Positions 25,361 through 38,479 of a stretch of DNA of 64,000 bases are shown piece by piece. The stretch covers positions 1,612,001-1,676,000 of the forward strand of contig OY727096.1 in assembly GCA_963402885.1 (NCBI GenBank), written 5' to 3'. The translations under genes and the position numbers were made by a program. This DNA comes from Antedon bifida. Lineage: Eukaryota; Echinodermata; Crinoidea; Comatulida; Antedonidae. How positions within the stretch are numbered: the stretch's first letter is position 1; every line of letters starts with the position of its first letter. The notes below the pieces were generated by a model, which saw only the letters and a list, made by a program, of their open reading frames with translations, ran no database searches and was not told the origin of the DNA.

Positions 25361-26136
25361 TTAGAACGAAAATGTCATTATTTCCTTTTCTTCCACCTCC
25401 CCCAAATCCCCAGGCTTCCATTCTCAACAGTCTTCTGACAAGCTGTATAATGTCTTTATCTGATGAATACGGTACATATGATTTTTGGAAATGTCTTTAC
25501 CATAATGTAAAAATGAGTAAACATTATATAAGATGTCCTGTACTTACTGAAAATTAGTTATTTTAAATAATTATTTGTAAAAATAATTTAAGAAAATGTT
25601 TGTTGATAACTTCTAAAACACGGGGAGTAAAAATGTAATATTTGCATGTACTGTACCACTTGGGAAAGCTTGGGATATCCCTCAACGAACCTGCAAAAGT
25701 AGCCTACATACCAGACCTGAATGTAAAGTGAGTTAAATATTTATTTCTGAGGTTAAAACAATGTCAGTTGATTTACATAGTTCCATTCTTTATTTATGGT
25801 TGAATTCTCAGGTACAGAATTTGAGATTGGTTTGTGTCGTAAATCTTGCTTGTAATTGGGTTTGTGTCTGACTATTTCAATATTGTTCTATAAACTTAAT
25901 ATATGGACTGATACAAGGGGGTCCAGTGTTCTGACTTGGTTGTTTCCTAAACCTGTTTTCCAAATGTATAATCATGGAGTTGTAATAATGTACTGTATAT
26001 GCAGAGTAAGTAATTTGACAATCGCAAGTGAATGAATGATCTTCCGAATTATTGCCTGTGAATCAGTCAAGTCAAATTCTTGCCAATCTGTACATCTCAA
26101 ATATGCAGTTTTAGAATATACTACAAAAATTGCTAA

Positions 26137-26299
26137 GGTTATGTTCAGACTCACTGCGTTACGGTAGAGTTTTGTAAAATTTGTGTCTGAAATACGCCGC
26201 GGATTAGCATTAGGCACCTCACCGCCGGCATTACTATATCTCTACTAGCAGAGGGGTATATTTAATTACGCTAACGATCCTGTGAGTCTGAACATACAC
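26137..26299. mobile_element. TAA-flanked TIR element (PIF/Harbinger-like)
   Basis: Ends GGTTATGTTCAGACTCAC and GTGAGTCTGAACATACAC are inverted with two mismatches. Both are flanked by TAA (26134-26136 and 26300-26302). The interior includes GCCGCGGATTAGC. No coding capacity. Confidence 0.82.
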
Positions 26300-26848
26300 T
26301 AAGTTGTTCTAATAGCCCTTTGATTGATTTAAAAATGCCCAAAACTGTCACTGACAAATGTACAATCCCATCTGTGACAACCTCTCCCTACCTACCAAGA
26401 GGAATTAAAAGTACCCAGTGGCCTAGCTTAACCACAGTCACCCAAACCACTTAACTACTTTTAATGGTTTTTTGATTGATTTGGATATGCCTTCTTCTCC
26501 TTCACAACAACTGAATAAATTTAAAGATTGGCCTAGGCCTACATACCAGTTGATATACCACACTTCTTCCACCCTTAACCCACCCTGGCTCCTTCATGCT
26601 ATTAAGCCTTCATTTTCTTTTTAACTAGGCGATTCCCAAAAGCCCCCAAGATACCACTTCAGAGGAGATTAAAGTACAATTTGTTTTTATTGATGATGAC
26701 ATATGGGGCTGTAATATTGGGGTTATGAGACTTTAATGACCCATTAGTGGTGGTAGTCATTTTAGGGTTCCAATGATGTGGGCTAAATTCCTAAAGTCAA
26801 TTGCAAACTGTGTACCCTTTCCACTAATGCTATTGTTTGTCATACTGT

Positions 26849-27002
26849 AGCTCTGTCTATCTAAAGTAGTTTGACAAAAAAATGTGATGTGCCCAAATAT
26901 GGTAGTGATATGCTTAAATATGGTAGTGATATGACATCATCATGTCCATATATGGGCACATCACATTTTTTGTCAAACTAGTTGGATAGTGTGGACAGAG
27001 CT
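26849..27002 (+). mobile_element. Main MITE copy
   Basis: Both TIRs, the left one partly decayed (AGCTCTGTCTATCTAAAG). Two internal units; right flank TTA, left flank TGT. Confidence 0.85.
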
Positions 27003-27302
27003 TTAAGATCACAGGATATATGCATTGCATGGCAGAAAGTGTCAACAAACTTGATAAGTAATGTGGAAAATATGAACCTTTGAGACTGCCATGATGTTTC
27101 TTAGAGATGGTGCTTAAATACATCAATACAGTAACAATTGTCTCTTCATCAATGTGTGGTCTTGTAGTACATTCTGTCACATTCAAAACAGCATTATCTG
27201 AAGTGGTTGTATACAAAGTAAAAAACTTACATACATCAAAGAATGTCCAGTTTGAGTGACCCTACTTTCTTTCTCTCATAAATTTTCTAGTTTTTATCAT
27301 AA

Positions 27303-27481
27303 ATCTCTGTCTACACTATCAAATTTTATGTGACAAAAAATGTTATGTACCCAAATATGGTAGTGATATCCCCAAATATGGTAGTGATATCCCCAAATAT
27401 GGTAGTGATATGACATCATTATATTTATATATGGTGACATTTTTTTGTCACATAAAGTTTCATAACTGTGTAGACAGAGCT
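27303..27481 (+). mobile_element. Main MITE copy with TAA duplication and three internal units
   Basis: Flanked by TAA at 27300-27302 and 27482-27484. Three consecutive CCCAAATATGGTAGTGATAT units. Confidence 0.88.
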
Positions 27482-28008
27482 TAACACATTGAATTTTATC
27501 ATTAATACTGTATCACCAAACGTTTTGAAATGTCTATTATTAGCGACAGAAAGGACCAAATGTTGATATAGGTATACTAAACCAGTTAATGACGGATTAC
27601 CCTGCAAGACTTTGTTCAAATATAGCCTTTTTTAATCGCTAATAAGTCCATCATCTTAGAGTGTGAGTTATCTCTACATTTTTCGGGAGTGTGATGTCGT
27701 TTCAACACCATTCATCATTCAGAGTGTTTTTGTAAGATTCCGTTTGATGTGGTATAACATAGTGGCATATGGAAACAAGCCTGACATCAATAACACGAAT
27801 GCACGTAGGCACATAGGTGACTTTGATTCATGGTTCTGGAAATTAATTATACTTCATGCTCGATTAGATTATAGTTCTACACATTTACACAAGGCCTATA
27901 AATAAAAATGATTGCAATTGTCAATAGTAGCAAATACCATAGGTGAGCTTGGTAGGCCATATTCACCTGGCTAATATTATACTACTCTTGTTTAGCAAAT
28001 AATATATA

Positions 28009-28352
28009 GGTAGGTTTTCTCTTATTTATTTCAATTCCACCGGTTGCCACAACCAACAGTTTTCTACTAACTAAAGTACTGTTACTTATAGCAACAACAA
28101 AAAATAGTTTGTATGTATTATGGTGGTAAAGACGAGTCCCAAAGGTGAGACTTAACATAGGGGAATGAGCTGATAAAGTGTTCATTGTGCTATATTTCTA
28201 TAGGTTGGTCTTCCCTTATTTATTTCAATCAATTCCACAGCTTTTCTACTAACTAAAGTACTCATATATAGTATGTATGTATTATGGTGGTAAAGACGAG
28301 TTGTCCCATATTTTTTTCTGAACGTAGGGGAATGGGCTGTTAGGAGCTCATT
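28009..28352. repeat. Tandem duplication of about 190 bp
   Basis: Two diverged copies share TTATTTATTTCAAT, TTTTCTACTAACTAAAGTAC, ATTATGGTGGTAAAGACGAG and TAGGGGAATG, in the same order. The second copy has a deletion around the Thr/Asn-like CAACAACAAA stretch. Confidence 0.85.
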
Positions 28353-30537
28353 TTTCTAAGCCTTGGCATTATATGGTAGGGTGGACAGTTCATTTCCATG
28401 CTGCAGTAATATAGATTGTTTGAATTGACTCAAAACCATTGAAATTACTGTACTGCAGAGTATAGGATAAACTGTAATAAGATTTACTTGGACTTTTCAC
28501 TCAAGCAGTATTTTTTAGCAACAAAGGCATTTTTGATTCATTGATGGCTGCCGCATGGAACCTATTCATAGTTCATTCATTTTACAGTGGTGGCTTTTTA
28601 CAGACTATACCAAAGTACACTGTGTCATTGACATCATTAACCAACAATCGTCATTTAAATATAATAATTATTTGCTTTTTATTGTTCTCGTTCTGCTAAA
28701 CTATGCCCTAAGGGAAAGAAGATCAATACAAGAAGTAAAAAACTAGCAACCATAACCTCAAATATAAAGTTACGTAGATTCACAATGCAGGCGAAGACTA
28801 CTGTCTTCAAAATACATTAATTCAATGTAATAAAAATATTGGACAATATGTCAATTGAATTTATTTTTTAAGTACAGGTAGAGTAACAGTTAAATGGCTT
28901 TGTTATTTTGACAATAAAGGCGATCATATATTTGGTAAAGAATAATAACTCAACTGGTTTTAGATCAACATTCAGTCAAGCTGAAAATGACTTTGACGCT
29001 AAAATTACCCAAAAATAATAATTGACACCAGAGATATGTGTCTGTCATGTTTGAATAGTTAAGCTTAGTAAGTGTTGTTTATTACATGAAACCGGAATTT
29101 TTTGGAATTTCTGGGTTACCTAAGCCTCTATAATAATGAATGATCTACTTATGTATTATATTATAATGGCAGGGGATAATCCAACATACAGTTTTATTAA
29201 GTCAGTTAAAAATAGGTATCAAAAAGTAGGTTCAATTTAGTAATTTTATTTTTGCTACCTTGTATCCGCCCCTGAATGGAGTAGTTTTATTTACATTTTT
29301 ATACAGTCATAATTTCCAAAATATCCTTTTAAATATTTGTATTTATCTAAGAAATAAAGTTGAGTGAAATTCCCACAAAAAAGGAAAATAGAATAGGAAT
29401 TATCTAAAGAACATTAATTAAAACCATAAAAAATCAAAATTAATTTTGTTTAAAACATTTAAGATGTTATTTATCTGCACTACTAAACAGTAAGTCTATA
29501 TACGTTATAATGAGGACAATGAAGCCAGCATGTACAGTACCATCATATTGACTGCTTGGCCACACCCTACCCAGCCCTCAGTATGGGTGTGGTCTAAAAC
29601 ACCACAATGGTGGCTGCTTCTTTGAAGTTTGTAATTTAATTGTTCATACTCACATCAAAGGCAAGCTAGATGTAGTACTGCCCTATCCACAAGGTCTTTG
29701 ATGTACAAATAAGTTAAGTAATACAAGATATTAAGAATTGAGTTGGCAAACTGGCTTAGAACATAAAATATATATCTTGGTTACTTGATGTACTTCTCAC
29801 TAATTTAGGTTTATTCAGGAAAAACAATACAAGCATATCAAACAGGTTTAAATAGTAGTTGCTAGGAAGATCCAAGAGCAGCATAAAAGCCATCAACAGT
29901 GATGTGAACATCCCTTACTACTAAAAGAGGCAAGACATAATAAAAGTGGGAAAAATTATTTTAGTACATTAGTACATTTAATAATAATGAATTTAAACCA
30001 TGCACCTCATGATTAAAAACCCAAATTGTTAGTATTTCCCAGAAAGCTAAGCCTACCAACAACAACAATGTGTGAGGGTGACCGAAATTAATCCACATGA
30101 AATCAGTGTTTGTATGTTATGTTTGAAATATTATAGTTGAATTTGTTTATGACAAATAATCATTGGTTATCAGCCACCGATTTGGTTGCAATTATACCAA
30201 GGTCCAATATGACATTTAAAAATCCTTTGTTATAAGATAATAATAAGAAGGTAGAATGTCAATGCTGTTGATAGTGTCCATGTAATTCATACCTGGGTTA
30301 CTAAGGTAAAATATTTAACTTTTTTGATGTAGTTTTTAGGCCGCTGTGCTTAATCATATTCAACGTTATAGCCATGTTTGCTCATTTACTAATCCTGTTT
30401 TTTAAATGTTTCCACTGGTTTATAAGCAATCTTTATTGGTGTATAAAATGGGTACCTGGTTAGATCAAGACACAACTTTGCGCTGATTACTAGCTGCATT
30501 ATGGGAGTATGTTTCCATATGTGTTTGATTAAAAAAA

Positions 30538-30628
30538 TTACCAGGGTAATAATGTGCTATGTAAAACGCCTTTGAGTATGAATATTTATGAAAAGGGCTC
30601 TATAGAAATGTGGTATATTATTGTTATT
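30538..30628 (+). mobile_element. 3' tail of a LINE (L2/CR1-like) or dependent SINE
   Basis: AAACGCCTTTGAGTATG followed by GGGCTCTATAGAAATG and a short ATT-rich end is the common 3' architecture of L2-type elements. No reverse transcriptase remains. Confidence 0.45.
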
Positions 30629-31631
30629 GGTTGCAATTATTTAAACTATAATAGGCCTAGTATTATATAGTGATATACAGTACACAATTGTCAAAATGAT
30701 TTGTTAATTTTTTTTATCTATGCAATATTTTTTCTTAATATTTATTTTATGATGTAATTTATAGTTTTTTTTATCATGATGTTTCATGCAATTTTGTAAA
30801 AATCAATTCAATTTTCTTTGATTTTGATTTATTACAGAATGATAAAAAGTTAAGATTAAAATTAATAAAAACTATTACAAACATGTCAAAAGCTTGCTAA
30901 ATTTCAAATTCATTTGATTGAACATTATAAAAAATTAAAACTGGCCAAAAAAAATAAATTTAACTTTGTGTAAACTGTAGGCCTACATATTATATCTTGA
31001 TAACTGTAGCTTCCCAATTGCACCTACATCAGAAACCATAATACAAACAATGCTTACATAACCCTGTTTGATGCTAGCTGTATTTCTAAAGATTGTTTAT
31101 TCACAATTTGCAATGTTATTGATCAAACATGGAGGTGTTAACATACTCCCATGAGACCTGCGTTCTGATTGGTTGATAATAAACAAAAGCAAATGAATCT
31201 GATGGCCTTATAATAATCAGATTTAAGTTCAAATTTATCATTTCATTTCATCGGATTAGTTTGGTAAACACGTCCCTGATCTCATCTCATTTGCTTCATT
31301 CAAGAAATTTCTGCTCTCACACATTGCAAATAACTGTTCTGCATTTCAGGTATTTTTTTTTGAAAAAAATTCTGCATATTATTAATGGCATTATTGCCAT
31401 TATGTAATTCATGTTTTTATTTGAAATCAATTTAATATAACAAATTGCAACACTCTACAAAATGTTGTGTTGAATAAGCTGACCTTTAAGTTTTGTATCG
31501 CTAATCCTTTTCACATGTTTCAGCAATATTAAAGATATTTCTGTAAATTTAGAGACATCTACTATAAAAGGTTGGTTTGTCTGTCAGTCCCATGTTTGGT
31601 CCTTTACTGTACTGCATTAGTAGTCCTATTA

Positions 31632-31748
31632 AACCAGGGGTGCATTAGTACAACCAGGGGTGTATTAGTACAACCAGGGGTGCATTAGTACAACCAGGGA
31701 TGCATTAGTACGACTAGGGGTGCATTAGTACAACCAGGGGTGTGTTAG
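31632..31748. repeat. 20-bp minisatellite, six copies
   Basis: Six tandem units like AACCAGGGGTGCATTAGTAC, with single-base differences; the last unit reads GTGTTAG. Confidence 0.95.
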
Positions 31749-34222
31749 GGCCTGCAGCATAAAAGTTGATTGAATACTTTACTTAATAATATTTTATCAT
31801 TTTCTCTATTGAGTGTACAATATTTTGATTGTTCATTTTTCTATTTTAAATGTGATTTGGAGACAGTGTTCTTAGTGGTTTTCATTGCAAGGTTCTGTAC
31901 CATAACATAAATATTGTTTAAGGTAAATAAAATCTAACCAAATCATCCGTTGTTACCCCGAGGCAGGCGGTAGGCTCACCACACAGAAAGGTGTGCGGCT
32001 TGCTAACCTTTACAAACTTGTTCTCAAGCCAGACTTGATGGTGGCTCAAAATTAAACTCAAATGTAATTAATTATATCATAGGTTTTAATGATCTTGGTT
32101 ATAGTATGTGATGGAAGGCTGATAGGATTTTAAAAGCATACGGTGGTCTATGACAAGGTTAGAAGAATCTAGAAGTTACAGTTCTTTTCAAATAAATACT
32201 TTAATTTGCTGTAATTATTATCATACAGCCAACTTTTAAAAGAGTACAGTAGTTCTATATAATTATTCTATAAATATAAAGTTGCCATTTTAAATCTGCA
32301 TGTACTGTGTAGGCCCGATTTTGTCGTAATTTAATAAAACATACTTTAAATGTGAAGATATTTGCAAAGAATAAAAAAAAACTTTGATAGTTCCCTCCAG
32401 ACGGTCAAACAGGTGACAGTCGGTCTGGTGACCTATGGTCATTCTAATTATACACCCTGGGGAGACGTCAACAATACACACCCCCTGGGGAGATGTCAAC
32501 AACAGGCACACACCCTGGAGAAATGTCAAACCTCATCAATACGAGACAGTGGCCTAATGAAATGATCCAGTAGGAATTATGAAAGTCTTACAAATGAGAA
32601 CAACTGGCAGAAAAGAGCAAAAAAAATTGTTTACAAAATTCTGAAGGTTTACAATATTACATATTTAAAGTTATTAATCTGTGAGTGTTACTTGGTAAGC
32701 AACCAAACATGCATTGGCTTACTTAATTTTAAGCATAGTTTGATAAAACTTTTGAATATAATTTTACCATATTGTTGCTAAAAATAATTCATTTGGTAGC
32801 CACACTTTTGAAACAGTGGCGTCCAGAGTAAGTAAAATAAAAGTTAAAGAAAAAAATTATTTAACAATAGGCCTATTTACAAGGAAACTTAAACTAAATT
32901 ATGTACAAAATATAAAAAATAACATTAACAAAGTAATACAGGATTTAAAAAACAAACAAATACTGTAAGCTATTTCATCTACAGGCGAAATTAATGAACT
33001 AGGCCTACATAGTACATCTCAATTCACTCCATAAACCCTGATCGGTGACATTTATTGAGCTGGTTTTAAGGACATTGCTATAAAACCGCTTTATCGAGGC
33101 CCTACAAATTAAAGATCCAAAAAAGTAATTTTAATTAAAAATGTTCAGATGGTTGTTCCATAAAGAAGGTGTTTCTGGATGTGTTAAAGATTGTCTGGAA
33201 TGTTCATATGTATAGCTTTTGGATTATCTTAGCTGCCTTTTCTATCTAGTTTGCTCATTTTGTATTTCTTACACTTATTACTATACTAGTTTTAAATAAT
33301 TTAATTAATACATGTTAATCCCACACTTATTCTTTATCTTAATCCTACTTGCACATTATTGATACATTCCAAACTTGCAGATTAGCTGGATGGCTAGACC
33401 AGTACATGTACTTAACTAATCTTAGATAATCCATTTAATCCACATTAAAGATTATCATTAATATTAGGCCAAATATTTATAATCTGTTGAAGAAATACTG
33501 CTAATTACAGTAGCCCAACCCCTCCTGTGAAACAATGTATGTTTTAACACTATGACCAACTACTATTGAAGGGATACCCCTAGTAAGGGTACACCTGTTG
33601 GCTCCTAAATGTGTCCTCATGTAGGGGTCTGCTGTGCAGTCATTATACTGTATTGTCTGTTTTACATAATGTATACAATTACTAATGTTATATACTGTAT
33701 TAAATTGTAAATGCAGTATTGAAATGAATAAAACATATGCTACAGTACTACAAATTTGTTCAGTCTATAGTGATGTTATGTTTTTCAAAGGTTAAGTGAA
33801 TAAAACATTGCATCCTATATGTGCCATTTGTCTTACTCTATTAATTATTAACTCTGCTACTGCTGATAATTCCTAATCTAAAATGATATACACACCGTGT
33901 TTCAATGAAGATGGATGTCGTTTATGATATTAAAAGAACGTAAACTCACGAGGGAGTTTGGCTATTTAAATTAACAGTTATGCTAGATTCATGGAGCTAT
34001 ATGAATGTAGTGGGGTAACTTTTTTTCATGATATAAGCAGGGAGAGTGAAAATATAAGTTATTGAAGTTTACATTGTATTTTCTTATTTTTGAGAAATAA
34101 ATTTTGAATTGAATGTTTTGTATAAACATGTACATCAATCATAGAAAATATGTTCTCATTCTTCCACTACTAGGATATATCTCCATTTACATTTGTACAT
34201 TAATTTATGTCATTTTCAGAGC

Positions 34223-34246
34223 ATGCATTGTGGCCAGTCGACATAG
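34223..34246 (+). promoter_or_regulatory. Short upstream ORF ahead of the Ly6/uPAR start
   Basis: If exon 34220 starts as predicted, the mRNA has an ATG at 34223 that encodes seven residues and ends in TAG, out of frame with the main start at 34275. Such uORFs can lower translation; the effect here is inferred. Confidence 0.35.
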
Positions 34247-34274
34247 TTGAAGATTTAAAACCTTATAACACAAG

Positions 34275-36941
34275 ATGCTTAACAGATGTCTGTGTGTGAT
34301 ATTATTGGGTTTGATAACCCTATTGATGTCATCTGCTGCCCCCAGCAAGGACATGACACTTCTCTCATATGATGATAGTGAGTACAGTATATTTGATTAT
34401 ATCAATCAATACTAATTTCTTTAGATTTGAATGCTGAGTGTAAAGTTCTTGCATTACTAATTTAGTTTAATATCCATGTTGTAAATTTTTATGTATGTGT
34501 TACTGTATATGCTTACAATAACATGCAGTTTGATTTCCTTTCAAACATTTGTAGTATTAATATTATACTTTATTTATAATCAATACACTTGCACTTTTAA
34601 CATCTGCATTTTTCCCACATACGCTTTTTATGACAATGTTAAAAAAAATATAAACTATTAAAAACATATGTACAATATGATACAGTTAATTATATCTTAC
34701 TATAGAGAGCTTTAGAAAACAAGCGACGGGGCACGCCAGGCAACACCAAATCGACCAAATCATGTTGTCTGTTGAACAGTCCGCAGAAATTATTGTATCC
34801 TCATGCGCACTGTAAATTGTGCGCTCAGTTGCGCATCGCACACTGCCGCGTCACCTGTTTCAAAATCTCTCTAAACGTACTATATATTTGCAAAATTACA
34901 ATAGCAACAATTTTTTTTTTTAATATGCCATTTTATTGTAACATAATAATAGTTATCCACTTAGACTGAAAATTGGATCGAAAAAAAAGTGAATTACCCA
35001 AATCCTACAGTATGAAAAATATAATAATTTATAGTTTTGATCTTTGTATGGTACACCTTTATATTTAAATCTCAATTTGAGGTTAAAAGGTTACAAGTAG
35101 CATAATACACAACATTTGTCGTAAAATTCTATGTCAAATGTTATATAAACAAATTCTTTCAACTTTATATATATTTATATCTTGAATTTATGATGTTATG
35201 CTTCTTTCAATGCTGACAAATCAGTTACAGTTTGTTTTATTATCTTGTTTGTACTACCATTCTACATTTCTATTGTTTACGCTTTACAAACTAACAATAC
35301 TAAAGAAAATGTAAATCTCGACTCTCAAATACTGTTTTTAAATGAATATATGCAAAATTATGTGTTATTGTTATTTTCACATAATTTCAGTGCATTTTTG
35401 CATAAATTATTTTGTCTTTGGAAAAATGCCAAGTAAAGTATATTGCTTTTGTAGTATGTGTGTTTGCACAATAAAATCCAACATTTTTGTCAATAGATAG
35501 ACCATAGCATACCAACAATTGATACATATTTATGATTTCACAAAAGCTCATTAAATTTTTTTTTTAAATACTTCGTCCTTTGCTGCTCTGCTTCTGTATT
35601 TTGCCAAATATCTCCAGTGCTTAATTTATTTAATATTTTTTTCTGTAGGTACACCATTTCCAAACGCACTGAAATGTTTCACGTGTGATAATAAATCCAG
35701 CAATCATGAATGTAATAGTAAAGCGTATGACATGTTCTGTCCTAGAGGTAAGTTAGTTTTACTATTTCCTTCAGCTGAAAGAGAGTTTTAAACGGTGTGC
35801 CCTGTGGATAGTAGTTGACAATTTATGTTGTTTTATCTACAGAGAGACACATCTTTATAGTTAGCTCTTTAGAATTACTAGTTTGAATGCTTTAAATAGA
35901 TGCATGACATTCTTCGGTTTTTATAAAATATGTAGGCTGCTTTTAGTGAAAACATTTTCCTCTGGTTTCGAAACTGTCTTGAAACGCAAGTTAAAATTAC
36001 TGGTGTATAATCAATGAACTACATATCAATGTAGCCTGCTTTATTTATGCTTGTGGTATACCTTACGGTATTTTAAATTTATTAACACAATTATAAATTA
36101 TAGAAAAGATGTTTGATTATGTAGAGTGACACATATTTCAATCAAGGGATTTCATTGTACATTTCAGGTACTAAATTTTGTCACTCATCTCATCACGTTG
36201 ACGAAGCGACGGGGAGCGTGACGATCACCAAGAAGTGTGATATTGGAGGGGAGTGTTCACCGAATAGTGTGGGCTGTGTTGATACAGGCATCCCAGGCGT
36301 CAAAGTAAGTCATGTTACCTATACATTTGTCTATTTCGTGTCTGGCTTACCTGGAATGTACCATTATCTGACAGGTGTGTTTCGTAATTTTTTTATAAAT
36401 TCGAGTTGTAGCTCTCTTCTCAGTGAGAATAGGCCAATGTCGATTTATCCAGGTAAGCTAGCACTCATAGCCTAACACCACTTTTGGTTTGTGTAATTTA
36501 AAATTTTTTTTTTGTATATAGACCATGAAAAAGCATTATTTTTTATGTTGTAATGTGAACTTGTATTTTCAATTATTTATTAATTGCTATTCAACAATGT
36601 TTACTTTGTTGCAATAAAGAATTTAAATTTGATTTGAAATATGGTTATATATGGCTATATCAGTGTATATTCCTGCTCCAAAATGGCATAAAATAGTTAT
36701 TAATAAACATACCACAGAACAATATATTATGTAATGAAATATATTAACATGAATTTATTGTTTGTTTTTTTTTCAGCGCTGTGTTTCATGTTGTGATTGG
36801 AATGTGTGTAATGCTGAATCGCCGTCAAACAGTAGTTTTGCAGTATTTGCATCAACTAAACCAAATACTTCTTCCTCATTCAGGACTTCCAAAATTATGT
36901 GCCTTTTAAATTTATTATTAATTTTTATGTGCAGGACATAA
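34275..36941 (+). CDS. Secreted Ly6/uPAR (three-finger) domain protein, probably GPI-anchored
   Basis: Coding exons 34275-34377, 35649-35747, 36168-36304 and 36777-36941 join in frame to 504 nt, 167 residues, with GT-AG introns. Residues 1-22 form a signal peptide (hydrophobic CLCVILLGLITLLM, then SSAA). The LU domain spans about 42-125 with twelve cysteines at 44, 47, 56, 65, 72, 91, 97, 104, 115, 118, 119 and 124. It opens LKCFTC and closes CCDWNVCN, the diagnostic CC-x4-CN ending. Sequons at N49 and N131. A Ser/Thr-rich linker and a short hydrophobic tail (KIMCLLNLLLIFMC) suggest GPI attachment, though the tail is short and ends in RT. Three-finger proteins act at the cell surface in signalling, adhesion or channel modulation; the partner cannot be told. 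The first exon begins at 34220 after TTTTCAG; two upstream non-coding exons are likely. Confidence 0.9.
34911..35000. mobile_element. Partial copy of the second TIR family
   Basis: Matches the left half of 6809-7155: AATATGCCATTTTATTG, a TAGTTATCCACTTAGAC segment and AATTGGATCGAAAAAAAA. Lies in the first coding intron of the Ly6 gene. Confidence 0.6.
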
Positions 36942-37012
36942 ATTAGTATATGATGTTGACAAATGTGTAGAGTCTGTGTCTGCAGGTTCGGAGACACGGT
37001 GGGTGGACGGCA

Positions 37013-37018
37013 AATAAA
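37013..37018 (+). terminator. Candidate poly(A) signal, Ly6/uPAR gene
   Basis: AATAAA 72 bp after the stop codon. Another AATAAA occurs near 38757, so the true 3' end is uncertain. Confidence 0.4.
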
Positions 37019-37573
37019 TTCAACTCAATTTTTTTTTTAAAGAGAAAGTACAATGTTGGCACATGTAACCTTACACACTGTTGGATGACATCAGTGTATG
37101 GGACACATGATAATTTTGAACTATGAATACACGCTGATAAAAACACATGTTGAACAAAGAAACATCAAATACCAGTAATTCATCCAGAACATCTCAACAA
37201 AAACATTTTTTTTAAGATAATGGAATTGTTTGTAAAGAAGACATCTTGTTTTGCTGCATTTTCTTAATTTATTTCAATTTCTGATCTTTGTATCAATTTT
37301 CCAGTTAAAACTACAAAAAATTGTGTAGTACTTTACTTTACTAGGGTAAAGTATAATAGATGAAGAACAAAACATAGAGGAATTATGTGGTCTGAGAACG
37401 ATAGGTGTATCGGCTTGATGAACATGGTTCAAATATGGCGTCTAGACAACCCATGACCTACGATATGGGGCACGCAAATTCTCGCAGTACCTAGGAAAGA
37501 ATGAAACCCCTACAATGTCAAAATAGAACAGCTTTTTCCCTATTACTATGAGGGTGATCTTAAATTTCACAGG

Positions 37574-38010
37574 AAAACACTTACTGGATGTTATTTTGCC
37601 AAAACAATAGAACAACAGTACTGATTGATTGAACCAGTTATTTGAACTTTCTTGTGATATGTTGATGTTCCTCTAATAATATCACAATTGGAAAAACAAA
37701 CTTAGGCTTACTGGATGTTATGTGCCAGACAGAAGAACAACAGTACTGACTGAACCAGTTATTTCAACTTACTTGTAATATGGAATGGGCTTGTAGATGA
37801 CATGGTCTTCCTCTAATAATATCACAATTGGAAAAACTCTTAGGCCTACTGGATGTTGTTTGCCAAAACAAGAGAACAACCGTATTGTGAACCAGTTATT
37901 TTAACTTGTAATATTGGATGGTCTTGTAGATGGCATGATGTTCGGAAAAACACTTGGGCCTACTGGAAGTTATTACCAAAACAGAAGAACAAAACGGATT
38001 GAACCAGCTT
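37574..38010. repeat. Diverged tandem repeat, about four units of 100-140 bp
   Basis: Each unit runs from CTTACTGGATGTTAT-like sequence through AGAACAACAGTACTGA and GAACCAGTTATTT to TCACAATTGGAAAAAC. Units differ by indels, so the array is old. Confidence 0.85.
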
Positions 38011-38353
38011 TGCCTTGGTTTCGGAATCTGATCATAAGAAACTCTTAAAGACTGAGAGATAAAGAACATCAAGTTGTTGCTAAGACACTACATTATATTC
38101 AATGTTATTTATCAGGCTTCTTGGATGTCGTCGTTTAATTGTATTGTCATGCAATTTATACAGTTGTAAATATGTTAATAATAGTTATTTTTTGATTAAT
38201 CATTTCTATACATTTAATTCTCAGGTATGACAATCAAATAATGATTCTTAAATTAAATTAATATTTCAATCAATCAACTGTTTACCAATTAAATCTATTT
38301 AAATTACATTTACAAGTACAGTACAAAAACATTTACTTACATATTCAAATCAT

Positions 38354-38479
38354 AGGTGGATTCAAGGGTGGCAGCAAATATTGCTAATTGCATTAGGATA
38401 CTAATTTCAGTTCGGCACCTAAAATTTCCCTTTTTTAGGCCCTGGGCCCCCCTATTTCAAAATCCTGGATCCATCACTG
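38354..38479. mobile_element. hAT-like non-autonomous element with perfect 8-bp TSD
   Basis: Flanked by CAAATCAT at 38346-38353 and 38480-38487. The right end reads CCTATTTCAAAATCCTGGAT then CCATCACTG; the left end, AGGTGGATTCAAG, is a decayed inverse of it. Relatives lie near 3210, 19690 and 21795. Confidence 0.8.

Larger units (their letters stand above)
22649..34219 (+). other. Putative second long 5' intron, Ly6/uPAR gene
   Basis: About 11.6 kb, AT-rich. It contains MITEs (25289, 26137, 26849, 27303), a tRNA-like SINE head, a tandem duplication at 28 kb, a LINE tail near 30.5 kb and a minisatellite at 31.6 kb. Two short exon-like open segments (22894-22970 and 26629-26736) are treated under findings. 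I see no complete gene. Confidence 0.45.
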
